A stretch of DNA of 64,000 nt from assembly GCA_963817635.1 (NCBI GenBank), contig CAWFPR010000016.1:186001-250000 (forward strand), written 5' to 3'. Each line of letters starts with the position of its first letter. The first letter of the stretch is position 1. Under the pieces are notes generated by a model, which was given only the letters and a program-made list of their open reading frames with translations, was not told where the DNA came from and ran no database searches. Positions 26,493-35,010 of the stretch are shown in pieces. Made by a program: the position numbers and the translations under genes. This stretch comes from CAWFPR01 sp963817635. GTDB lineage: Bacteria > Acidobacteriota > Vicinamibacteria > Vicinamibacterales > 2-12-FULL-66-21.

Positions 26493-28910
26493 ATGAGCCG
26501 CCTGATCGCCGGTTTCTTCGCTGTCGCCATCGCGTTGGCACCCACCACGGCCCGCGCGCAGGGCACGGTGGCCGACTACAAGCGCGCCATGACCCTCCGG
26601 GACCGGTACCAGGACACCGTCCTGAACCTGACCGACCAGGCTCGATGGCTGGAGAACTCGAACCGGCTCGTATACCGCAAGACAGTCAGGAATCCCGTCG
26701 CGGGGCAGGCCGGGCACGAATTCGTGGTCGTGGATGCCGAGACCGGCATGAAGCGGACGCCGTTCGATCACGAGAAACTCGCGGCGGCGCTGTCGGCCGC
26801 GGCGAACGAGAAGTACACCGCCGTCACGCTGCCCTTCACGACGTTCGACTTTGCCGACAACGACCGCGCCATCCAGTTCACGCTCGGGCCTGGCGGAGGC
26901 CGGGGACGCGGAGCTATTCCCGCCGCCGACGCGTGGCGCTGCAACATCCAGACATACACGTGCCAGCGGCCGCAGGGCGGTGGCCGCGGGCGCGGCGGAC
27001 GCGGCGGCGGCAACGGCCTCGCCGGTCCGGTGCGTCCGCCGTTCGACATCAACGGCGTCGATCCCCGCCGGTCACCCGACGGGAAGATGGAGGCGTTCGT
27101 CAACAACTACAACCTCGCCGTCCGGTCCGTCGAGCCCGCGCCGGGCGGACGCGGCGACTCGAGGGGGCCCGCCCCGAGCGAGCGCAGCGACTCGAGGGGA
27201 TCGCGCGCCATCACGCTGCTGAGCACCGATGGCTCCGAGGGCGGCTACTACGATCCCGACTCGATCGCTTGGTCGCCGGACTCGACAACGATCGCCGTCT
27301 ACAAGGTGCGGCCTGGCTACCGGCGCTACGTGCACTACGTGGAGTCGTCGCCGGAAGATCAGCTGCAGCCGAAGGACTCGGTGATGCAGTACGCCAAGCC
27401 GGGCGACGTGCTCGACGCCGAGCAGCCGGTGCTCTTCGACGTCGCGTCGAAGAAGCATATGGTGGCGGACAACGCCCTCTTCCCGAACGCCTACGACGTG
27501 ACGCGCCTCGCCTGGCGCAAGAACAGCCGCGCGCTCACCTTCGAGTACAACCAGCGCGGGCACCAGCTGTATCGAGTGATTGAAATCGACGCCGCGACCG
27601 GCCGCACCCGCACCGTCATCGAGGAAGCGCCGAAGACGTTCTTCTGTTACTCCGGCAAGAAGTTCCGCCAGGACATCGACGATGGGAAGGAGATCGTCTG
27701 GATGTCGGAACGCGACGGCTGGAATCACCTGTATCTGTATGACGGCTCGACCGGACAGGTGAAGAACCAGATCACGAAGGGTGACTGGCCGGTGCGGAGC
27801 GTCATCAAGGTGGACGAGAAAGCGCGCCAGATCTGGTTCAGCGCGAGCGGCATGCACGCGGGCAAGGACCCCTATTACGTCGAGTACTTCCGCATCAACC
27901 TCGACGGCACCGGGCTCACGCCGCTGACGAGCGCGGACGCGAACCATGCGGCGACGTTCTCGCCCGACATGAAGTACTTCGTGGACACCTACTCGCGCAT
28001 CGACCTCCCGCCCGTCACCGAGCTGCGGCGATCCGCTGACGCTTCCCTCGTCATGGAGCTCGAGACGGCCGACATCTCGGACCTCACGAAGGCCGGCTGG
28101 CAGGCGCCCGAGGCCTTCGTCGCCAAGGGTCGCGACGGCACGACCGACATCTGGGGCGTGATCTTTCGGCCGACGAACTTCGACCCGAAACTGAAATACC
28201 CGGTCATCGAAAACATCTACGCGGGGCCGCACTCGTCGTTCGTGCCCAAGTCGTTCGTAGCCTACAACCAGATGCAGGCCACCGCGGAACTCGGCTTCAT
28301 CGTCGTGCAGATCGACGGCATGGGCACGAGCAACCGGTCGAAGGCGTTCCACGACGTCGCGTGGAAGAACCTGAAGGACGCCGGCTTCCCCGACCGGATC
28401 CTGTGGCACAAGGCGGTCGCCGCGAGGTATCCCTACTACGACATCACGCGTGTCGGCATCTACGGCACGTCGGCGGGTGGGCAGAGCTCGCTCGGCGGCC
28501 TGCTCTTCTTCCCGGAGTTCTACAAGGTCGCGGTGTCGGCCGCGGGCTGCCACGACAACCGCATGGACAAGATCTGGTGGAACGAGCAGTGGATGGGGTG
28601 GCCGATCGGCCCGGAGTACTCCGAGTCGTCCAACGTCGACAACGCGTATCGGCTGCAGGGGAAGGTGCTGCTCGTCGTCGGCGAGATGGACCACAACGTC
28701 GATCCCTCGTCCACGATGCAGGTGGTGAACCAGTTGATCAAGCACAACAAGGACTTCGATCTGCTGGTCGTGCCCGGGATGGATCACGGCTCCGGCGGAG
28801 CGTTCGGCGATCACAAGCGCTACGACTTCTTCGTGCGCCACCTGCTCGGCGTGACGGCGCCGGAGTGGAAGGCGCTCGAGGAGCCTGCGAAGACCACGAT
28901 GCGCCCGTAG
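26493..28910 (+). CDS. Secreted S9 family peptidase, dipeptidyl-peptidase IV-like
   Basis: Exported prolyl-oligopeptidase-class enzyme of 805 residues. A signal peptide (AGFFAVAIALAPTTARAQ) is followed by a beta-propeller and a C-terminal alpha/beta hydrolase domain. Catalytic Ser660 is in YGTSAGGQSS, Asp in GEMDHNVDP and His in GMDHGSGG. Two glycine-rich loops interrupt the propeller: GRGRGGRGGGNG near residue 170, and a DSRG-PAPSER-SDSRG stretch encoded by 33-bp direct repeats at 27155-27199. AAGGAG precedes ATG 26493. The likely role is uptake-linked digestion of peptides in the periplasm or outside. Confidence 0.88.
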   Translation: MSRLIAGFFAVAIALAPTTARAQGTVADYKRAMTLRDRYQDTVLNLTDQARWLENSNRLVYRKTVRNPVAGQAGHEFVVVDAETGMKRTPFDHEKLAAALSAAANEKYTAVTLPFTTFDFADNDRAIQFTLGPGGGRGRGAIPAADAWRCNIQTYTCQRPQGGGRGRGGRGGGNGLAGPVRPPFDINGVDPRRSPDGKMEAFVNNYNLAVRSVEPAPGGRGDSRGPAPSERSDSRGSRAITLLSTDGSEGGYYDPDSIAWSPDSTTIAVYKVRPGYRRYVHYVESSPEDQLQPKDSVMQYAKPGDVLDAEQPVLFDVASKKHMVADNALFPNAYDVTRLAWRKNSRALTFEYNQRGHQLYRVIEIDAATGRTRTVIEEAPKTFFCYSGKKFRQDIDDGKEIVWMSERDGWNHLYLYDGSTGQVKNQITKGDWPVRSVIKVDEKARQIWFSASGMHAGKDPYYVEYFRINLDGTGLTPLTSADANHAATFSPDMKYFVDTYSRIDLPPVTELRRSADASLVMELETADISDLTKAGWQAPEAFVAKGRDGTTDIWGVIFRPTNFDPKLKYPVIENIYAGPHSSFVPKSFVAYNQMQATAELGFIVVQIDGMGTSNRSKAFHDVAWKNLKDAGFPDRILWHKAVAARYPYYDITRVGIYGTSAGGQSSLGGLLFFPEFYKVAVSAAGCHDNRMDKIWWNEQWMGWPIGPEYSESSNVDNAYRLQGKVLLVVGEMDHNVDPSSTMQVVNQLIKHNKDFDLLVVPGMDHGSGGAFGDHKRYDFFVRHLLGVTAPEWKALEEPAKTTMRP
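27155..27199. repeat. In-frame direct/inverted repeat inside the S9 gene
   Basis: CGACTCGAGGGG occurs at 27155-27166 and 27188-27199, 33 bases apart. CCCCGAG between them pairs with the second copy. The block adds DSRG repeats to the protein and looks inserted relative to the surrounding propeller sequence. Confidence 0.6.
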
Positions 28911-28950
28911 CCTTCGTATGCGGTCAGACGGGACGGGCGATCCAGGACTT

Positions 28951-28964
28951 CCGGCTGAGGCCGG
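28951..28964. terminator. Inverted repeat between convergent genes
   Basis: CCGGCTGAGGCCGG forms a five-base-pair GC stem with a TGAG loop, placed 40 bases after the S9 stop and 47 before the end of the convergent permease gene. There is no T-run, so a classical terminator is not proven. Related CCGGCT...AGCCGG hairpins occur at 52894 and near 19365. Confidence 0.35.
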
Positions 28965-29010
28965 ACGCGACAGGAATCCCAGGGGTAATCCAACGGCATG
29001 GCGTCGATCG

Positions 29011-31175
29011 TTATTCCGCGCGGAGAGCCGCAATCGGAAGCATGGACGTAATCTTCCGAGCGCCAAGCAGCGCCGCCGCCACTCCCGCGCAGAACAGCAA
29101 GGCCGCCATTGCTATCAGGACGACTGGCTGGCCGGGCGCAACGTCGAATACGAAACGCTCCGTGATGCCGCGCGCGACACACGACACGACCGCACCTGCG
29201 GCGAGTCCCATCGCCAGCGGAGCGACCGTCGCCTGAACCAGGTCCCACTTCACCCGTCGTGGACTCGCCCCGAGCGCCAGCCGCACGGCGATCTCCCGAG
29301 TCCGCACCGACACGCCGTGGCTCACGAGCCCGTACAGCCCGACGATGGCGAGGAGCAGTGCCGCACACGCGAACACAGCCAGGATGCCCGCCGCGTACCG
29401 GGCCGTCGCACCAGCGGCTGCGACCTGCGCATCGAGCGTGGTGATGCGCCTGACTACGAGTCCGTGACCGGACGTACTGACAGCCGATCGAATGGCCGCG
29501 TCGAGCGAGGCGGGCGGCAGTGTGGAACGCACGAGGAAGATGGCAAAGTCCCGGGTGGAGATCTCGACGCTGCGGGGCAGGTAGGCGGCCGGCACCGTCT
29601 GACGTTCGAGCCCGGGCTGCCGCATCGTGCCAGCGCCCACGTGCGCGACCTCCGTCAGGTCGCCCACGACACCAATCACCTCCCGCCACTGTCCGTCAAA
29701 CTGGATCCGCTCGCCGGCGCCTCCGTGAAGCGAGAACTGCCGGGCCAGCGTCTGGTTGATCACCACGACGTCCTGCCTGCTCTCGTCGGCCGGCGCGAAT
29801 ACACGCCCCTCGACTACCGGGATGCGCAGCGTCGCGAAGTAATCCCGACCGGAGGTACTCGTCGCGACCCGCGTTTCCACTCCGCTGGTCGACCGGGCAA
29901 GGCGAAGATAGCCAACGCCTCCATGGAAAGGCGCCTCGGAGGAGGCGGCCGCGGACACGACGCCGGGAATTCGCCGGATTCGTCCGAGAAGATCCGACTC
30001 GGGTCCTTCGAGCCTCCGAGTCATTCATCACTGCGGCTGTAGTCCTCACCTGGACAACGAGGACGCCCTCTGGGTCGAATCCGAGCGGAAGGTGCTGGAG
30101 GCGCCAGACGCCTGTTCCGATGACTGCGGCCGACGACAGCAAGGCCACGACGAGGGCCGCCTCGGATGCGGTGAGCAGTGAATGGCGGCTCCGTCGCCTG
30201 GGTGGCCGAGCGAGTCGCGTGACCAGCAGCCAGGCGGAATCCGAGGCCGAAGGCGAGGCCCGCGATCCCGGAGACCATCGCCGCGAACCCGAGAACCTGC
30301 CAGTTGACGCGTATCTGGTCCGCGCGCGGCAGGACCTCCGGGCTGAGCGAGCGTAACAGGGGCACCATCCAGACAGGCCAGCAGCATGCCGACGCCGCAA
30401 CCGCACGCCGCAAGCACGCCGTACTCGCAGATGAGGCCGCGGAGGATCGCAGGCCGCGTTGCACCGAGCGCGGCCTTGACCCACAGCTCCTGCCGTCGTC
30501 GCGACCCACCAGCCAGAAGCAGCGCCGCGATGTTCACGACGCCGATCAGCAGGAGAACGAGCGATCCCGTCGAGAGCAGGAGGAACATCGGACGCGTGCG
30601 CCCGACGAGCTCCTCGTGGAGGGGGGTCACTCGCACACCCGCCGCGGGAATCGCGTACTTCCACCACGCTCTTCTCCCATCCGGACGTGACGTCCGACCA
30701 CGGTCGGGTCAGCAGCGAACGCCTTCCGCCAGAGCGCCTCGCTCAGAATCACGACCGCCGTGGACCGACCATCTTCAGGCGTGAACGTCCGGCCGACAAT
30801 CGGCTGGACGCCGAGCAGCGTGAACCAGTTCGGCGTGACACGAAATGCGTCTGTCCACTCGGTTCCGTGCGGCGTGTCAATCGCGTAGCCTTCCGGCGCA
30901 AACCCGGCCACTTCTGCAAGCGTGCCGGCGCGCTGCGACAGGTCGATGAATTCGGGAACCGGCAGCGGAAGAAAGTCCACACCCGGCAACGTCTTCCAGA
31001 CTGAAATCAACTGCTGCGGCTCCGCGGCCTGGAAGGGGCGCAGCAGGACGGAGGCCGCCACCGCATAGACAGTAGTCGCCAGTCCGATGGCCAGCCCGAA
31101 CGTGAGGATGACTGCGGCGGCCATCGCCGGACGCCGGATGTGTTGTCGAAGCGCGTACCGCAAATCGTGCAGCAT
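29011..31175 (-). CDS. Orphan MacB/FtsX-type ABC permease (ADOP family, frameshifted)
   Basis: Membrane protein of about 720 residues with the layout of acidobacterial duplicated orphan permeases. It opens LHDLRYALRQHIRRPAMAA, followed by helix VILTFGLAIGLATTVYAVAA. A periplasmic MacB-PCD domain comes next (VFPELIDLS-like PEFIDLSQRAGTLAEVAGF, GVQPIVGRTFTPEDG, VVILSEALWRKAF). Three FtsX helices follow (LVLLLIGVVNIAALLL with SRRRQELWVKAALGATR). The second half repeats this plan and ends ALLLAIVGLYGLVSHGVSVRTREIAVRLALGAS, LLGARKITSMLPIAALRAE. Breaks are near 30640, 30250-30400 and 30020. No ATPase gene adjoins it. Upstream M1 gene is 26 bases away. Confidence 0.75.
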
Positions 31176-31201
31176 GTTCAGCTCCAGCGCATTCTGGTGC
31201 T

Positions 31202-32866
31202 TTATCGCGAGACGTTGACGCAGAACAGGTCCGTCGCGACGGCGAAGTCGGCCGGCGGGATGTCGGTCGTCATCGTCTGCCACTCCGAGGTCGGCGTGAT
31301 CGTCTGCCACTGTCCCTTGCGACCCACCTTGACGGGCATGACGAAGCCGAGTTCGTCCGCCTTCCAGCGATACCGGACGGAGTTCCCCTCGAATCGCAGT
31401 TCGAGCGTCGGAAGGTCCGTGCGGCGGAGGTACTGGTTGAAGACCGGCGTCAGATCGCGTGTGAGCTGGCGGTTGAAGAACGCGATGACGTCCTCGGTCA
31501 GGATGTCGCGGTAGCGGAACTCCAGATAATAGTCGTGAACCAGCTTCCACCACCGCTGGTCGTCATCCACGATGCTGCGGAGCGTATTGATGAAGAGCGC
31601 CCCCTTGAAGTACATGTCCTGCGGCGGTACCTTGTTGACGCCGCGCGGCGGGACGATCGGCGCGCGGTTCTGGACCTTGCCGACGTAGCCGCCGAGATAC
31701 CGAATCGCCTCGTCCTTCCCCCACATGTACTCGACATAGATCGCTTCGGCGTACGTTGCCCACGCTTCGTGGATCCACTCGTCCGACACGTCGGCCGCCG
31801 TGATCGCGTTGCCGAACCATTCGTGCGCGCTCTCGTGGACGATGATGAAGTCGAATTTCGTGCTGATGCCGACGCCGGTCCAGTCGCGTTCGAGGTAGCC
31901 GTTCGCGAAACGGTTCCCGTAGGTCACCGCGCTCTGGTGTTCCATCCCGGAGTAGGGCACCTGAATGAGCTTGTAGCCGTCCTTCTTGAACGGGTATTCG
32001 CCGATGTACTTCTCGAAGGCCTGCATCATGCTTCCGGCCTGCGGGAACTGGCGCTTCGCCTTCTCGAGATCGGCGGGCAGCGCATAGAAGTCCAGCGTCT
32101 GCCCGTTCACGCTATCGGCGAAGTGCTCGTACTCGCCGATATTGAGCGACACGCTGTAGTTGTTGATCGGGTAGTGGATCTGCCAGTCCCAGCGGGTGTA
32201 GCCGTCGCCCAGGTCGGTCTTGCCGGCGAACTTTCCGTTCGAGACGTCCACGAGGCCGCTGGGAATCGCGACGTGGAGGCGCATGGACTCCACCTCGTCG
32301 CGGTACTGGTCCTTGTTGGGCCACCATACGCTGGCACCGACGTGCTGGCAGGCTGTGTTGATCCAGGGCTTCCCTGCCGTGTCGGTCTTGAAGGTGATGC
32401 CGCCGAACCGGCCGGTCTCGGTCGGGTTGCCGGAATAGAAGAAGTCAATCGAGTAGGTGCGGCCCTCCTTCAGCGGCTGCGGGAAGTCCACATAGACGGT
32501 GCCGAGCACGCGTTCGTACTTCAGCGGCTGCCCGTCGAAGAGGATCTTCTCCACCGTCAGGTTCGCGAACAGGTCCAGCTGAATCCTCGAATCGTCTTTC
32601 AGCATACGGAAGCGGATGGTGTTGGATCCGCTGATGAACTTCCTTTCGGGATCGACGCGGACGCTCAGGTCGTACGACAGCAGGTCGTTGTTCGCGCGGT
32701 ACGGTCCGTACTCCCCGCGCAGGATATCAGCCTGTGAAGGCGGGACCTGTGCAGGCGGGGCCTGTGTCGCGGGCCGGGCAGGCGGCTGGGCGAACACCGG
32801 CACGGCCGCCACCGGCAGCGCCAGGGCCGCGAGAAGGGCCGCGGTCAGTCGGTATAATTGCCTCAT
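31202..32866 (-). CDS. Secreted M1 family aminopeptidase
   Basis: Zinc metallopeptidase of 554 residues with signal peptide (AALLAALALPVAAVPVFA). The zinc motif is H344-ESA-H348 (VHESAHEWFGN) with the third ligand Glu in HEAWATYAEAIY. The exopeptidase motif GAMEN appears as GMEHQ (PYSGMEHQSAVTYGN), a substitution seen in some M1 branches that could affect N-terminus recognition. A Pro/Ala/Gln-rich linker follows the signal peptide. The start ATG 32866-32864 shares two bases with the ATG of the divergent gene at 32865. Expected role is release of amino acids from peptides. Confidence 0.88.
   Translation of the reverse strand: MRQLYRLTAALLAALALPVAAVPVFAQPPARPATQAPPAQVPPSQADILRGEYGPYRANNDLLSYDLSVRVDPERKFISGSNTIRFRMLKDDSRIQLDLFANLTVEKILFDGQPLKYERVLGTVYVDFPQPLKEGRTYSIDFFYSGNPTETGRFGGITFKTDTAGKPWINTACQHVGASVWWPNKDQYRDEVESMRLHVAIPSGLVDVSNGKFAGKTDLGDGYTRWDWQIHYPINNYSVSLNIGEYEHFADSVNGQTLDFYALPADLEKAKRQFPQAGSMMQAFEKYIGEYPFKKDGYKLIQVPYSGMEHQSAVTYGNRFANGYLERDWTGVGISTKFDFIIVHESAHEWFGNAITAADVSDEWIHEAWATYAEAIYVEYMWGKDEAIRYLGGYVGKVQNRAPIVPPRGVNKVPPQDMYFKGALFINTLRSIVDDDQRWWKLVHDYYLEFRYRDILTEDVIAFFNRQLTRDLTPVFNQYLRRTDLPTLELRFEGNSVRYRWKADELGFVMPVKVGRKGQWQTITPTSEWQTMTTDIPPADFAVATDLFCVNVSR
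32853..32858 (+). promoter_or_regulatory. Perfect TATAAT -10 box predicting a leaderless transcript
   Basis: TATAAT ends six bases before the A of ATG 32865, so transcription should begin at or next to the start codon. It lies inside the first codons of the divergent M1 gene. No good -35 match is seen 17 bases upstream. Confidence 0.6.
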
Positions 32867-33137
32867 GCCGTCCCTTGAACTGCCTGGTGCGGATCTGGTC
32901 CGCAAGGGCGTGGCCGATCTGATGGCCGGACGCGAATCCATCGAATCCCTCCTGGTCGCTATCGGCGCCCCGCGGCTTCGCCTGCTGGGCGTGCAACTTC
33001 CGCCTGTCCCGTCGGGAGCAGAGCATCGTCTGTACGCCCTGCTCAACGAGTCGGGACCCGAGTCGGCCCACTCCCGCTACAACGCGCTCGTGCGCCGGCT
33101 GGTCAGCTTCGAACGGGCGCTCGCATGCGTCCGCTAG
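32865..33137 (+). CDS. Small partner protein of a nucleotidyltransferase (possible antitoxin)
   Basis: Protein of 90 residues, start MPSLELPGADLVRKGVADL, no signal peptide, mostly helical by composition. The region RLRLLGVQLPPVPSGAEHRLYALL is its most distinctive part. No family recognised. Its stop lies 13 bases inside the next gene, so both are made together. The start is fixed by the TATAAT box six bases upstream and the lack of any ribosome-binding site. Position and size suggest an antitoxin or partner of the following nucleotidyltransferase; this is inference. Confidence 0.65.
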   Translation: MPSLELPGADLVRKGVADLMAGRESIESLLVAIGAPRLRLLGVQLPPVPSGAEHRLYALLNESGPESAHSRYNALVRRLVSFERALACVR

Positions 33138-33664
33138 CCGACGCGTCCCGGATCAGGGCGTTCATGCAGGCGCTCGGACACGAAGCCTCGACCGACACCC
33201 GCGTCTATTTCACCGGCGGCGCGACAGCCGTCCTGCACGGCTGGCGCGCGAGCACGATCGACGTGGATATCAAGGTCGTGCCAGACATCGACGCCGTCTT
33301 CCGCGCCCTGCCGCGCCTCAAGGAACGGCTCGACATCAACATCGAGCTCGCCGCGCCGAGCGATTTCATCCCGGTGCCGCAAGGCTGGGAGGATCGAAGC
33401 CCGTTCATCACACGGGAAGGGCGCGTCTCTTTCCATCACTTTGACCTGTACGCACAGGCGCTGGCCAAGATCGAGCGCGGCCACGAGCAGGACACGGCCG
33501 ATGTCCGAGACCTGCTCGCGGGCGGATTCGTCGATCGGCAGAAGCTCCTCACGTACTACGAGCGCGTCGAGCCGCAGCTCTATCGATATCCGGCGATCGA
33601 CCCCGCCACCTTCCGCCGCGCCGTCATGCGGGTCGTCGAGGCGAACCCCGATCACCCTCTCTAA
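33125..33664 (+). CDS. DUF6036-like nucleotidyltransferase, possible toxin-antitoxin component
   Basis: Protein of 179 residues with a minimal nucleotidyltransferase fold: YFTGGATAVLHGWRASTIDVDIKV, where GG and the paired Asp residues of DVDIK match the metal-binding core of MNT/AbiEii-type enzymes. DINIELAAPSDFIPV may supply the third acidic residue. A HHFDLYAQALAKIERGHEQDTADVRDLL segment resembles the adjoining part of DUF6036 proteins. ATG 33125 overlaps the preceding gene by 13 bases. The TAA stop overlaps the stop of the convergent phosphatase gene. Confidence 0.7.
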   Translation: MRPLADASRIRAFMQALGHEASTDTRVYFTGGATAVLHGWRASTIDVDIKVVPDIDAVFRALPRLKERLDINIELAAPSDFIPVPQGWEDRSPFITREGRVSFHHFDLYAQALAKIERGHEQDTADVRDLLAGGFVDRQKLLTYYERVEPQLYRYPAIDPATFRRAVMRVVEANPDHPL

Positions 33665-34315
33665 CCCTCCTGCGCCACCAGTCGATCGAAGGCGTCCGCC
33701 GGCAGGTCGTCCAGCGATCGCACGAACACGTCGGCCGCCGGTCAGCGTCGTCGCCCGGCTGACGCCGATCGATCGCATGCCGGCCCGCCGCGCCGCCTCG
33801 ATCCCGGCGGCCGCGTCCTCGACGACCACCGAGCGATCGGGCGGGACTCCGAGCCGGGACGCCGCGGTGAGGAACACCTGCGGGTCCGGCTTGCCGGTGG
33901 TGACGTCCTCCGCCGTAATCACGACGTCGAACGCCCGCTCCATCTTCAAGGCGTGCAGCATCGCCTCGACGTTCGCCCGTGGAGCCGACGATCCGATCGC
34001 CTGCAACCAGCCCGCGGCGGGGAGCCGCGCGACCCACTCGGCGGCTCCTGGCAGCGGTTTCAGCCCGCGCTCGGCCGCCAGCCGGCGATACTCGGCCTCT
34101 TTGGCGTCACCGATGCGCGCGATGCGGGCGGCGTCGATGTCGGGACCGATCCACGCACGCAGGATGCGATCGTTCTTCTGTCCGAAGCTCGCGAGGAACT
34201 TCTCGCGGGTAATCGACACGCCTTCCGGGGCGAGCACGTGCTGCCACGACAGCCAGTGGTACTCCTCGGAGTCGCCCAGCGTGCCGTCCAGGTCCCAGAT
34301 TACGGCGCGCGTCAT
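33661..34315 (-). CDS. HAD-superfamily sugar phosphatase/phosphoglucomutase-like (frameshifted near the end)
   Basis: Cytosolic haloacid-dehalogenase-fold enzyme of about 217 residues. Motif I is WDLDGTLGDS with the nucleophile Asp, motif II is AIGSSAPRANVEAM, and motifs III and IV are GKPDPQVFLTAA and VVVEDAAAGIEAARRAGM. The cap type fits the beta-phosphoglucomutase/phosphatase group. The frame breaks near 33735, after SRATTLT; the correct ending is DVFVRSLDDLPADAFDRLVAQEG. The ATG overlaps the TGA of araD (ATGA). It probably dephosphorylates or isomerises a sugar phosphate in this operon. Confidence 0.82.
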
Positions 34316-35010
34316 CGCTGTCCGTAGTACGCGCCCGGACCGTGCTTGCGCAGGAAGTGCTTGTCGATCAGGAAGCGGTCCGGCGCCTGGGCGTCCGGCG
34401 CCATGGTCCGCGCGCGCCACTCGAGCCGCGCGAGATACTCGAGCACCCGTGCATGCTCGATCGCCGCCTCAGGCGTCGCGCCCCAGGTGAACGGCCCGTG
34501 ATTGGCGACGAGGACCGCGCACATTTCGGCGGACGACACCGCGCCGGCCGCCAGGGTCTCGACGATCACCAGGCCGGTGTTCTTTTCGTAGTCCCGCTCC
34601 ACTTCGGCGCGGGTCATCGGCCGGGTAACCGGAATGTCGCCGCGGAAATAGTCCGCGTGGGTCGTGCCCATGCACCGGATCGGCGTGCGCACCTGCGCGA
34701 AGAGCGTCGCATACTCGGAGTGCGTGTGGACGATGGCCCCGCAGCCGAACGCGCGGTAGAGTTCGACGTGCGTCGGCGTGTCGGATGACGGGCGCCACTT
34801 GCTGTCCACAACCTCGCCGGTCTCGAGCGAGACGGCCACCATGTGCGCCGGCGTGAGCTGGTCGTACGGCACGCCGCTCGGCTTGATGACGAAGACGCCG
34901 GCCTCCCGGTCCGCCACGGACAGGTTGCCGAACGTGCCCATGACGAGACCGCTCGCGACAAGCTCGAGGCTGGAGCGGAAGACGAGGTCCTGGAGGCGCT
35001 GGATGTCCAT
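34312..35010 (-). CDS. araD: L-ribulose-5-phosphate 4-epimerase
   Basis: Class II aldolase-fold zinc enzyme of 232 residues that turns L-ribulose 5-phosphate into D-xylulose 5-phosphate. Marks: GTFGNLSVADREAGVFVIKPSGVPY near the N-terminus, SDTPTHVELYRAF, the zinc His pair in VHTHSEYATLFAQ, THADYFRGDIPVTR, the third His in VANHGPFTWG, and the end HGPGAYYGQ, typical for AraD. Its ATG overlaps the ribulokinase stop and its stop overlaps the phosphatase start, a fully coupled operon. Confidence 0.95.
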   Translation of the reverse strand: MDIQRLQDLVFRSSLELVASGLVMGTFGNLSVADREAGVFVIKPSGVPYDQLTPAHMVAVSLETGEVVDSKWRPSSDTPTHVELYRAFGCGAIVHTHSEYATLFAQVRTPIRCMGTTHADYFRGDIPVTRPMTRAEVERDYEKNTGLVIVETLAAGAVSSAEMCAVLVANHGPFTWGATPEAAIEHARVLEYLARLEWRARTMAPDAQAPDRFLIDKHFLRKHGPGAYYGQR

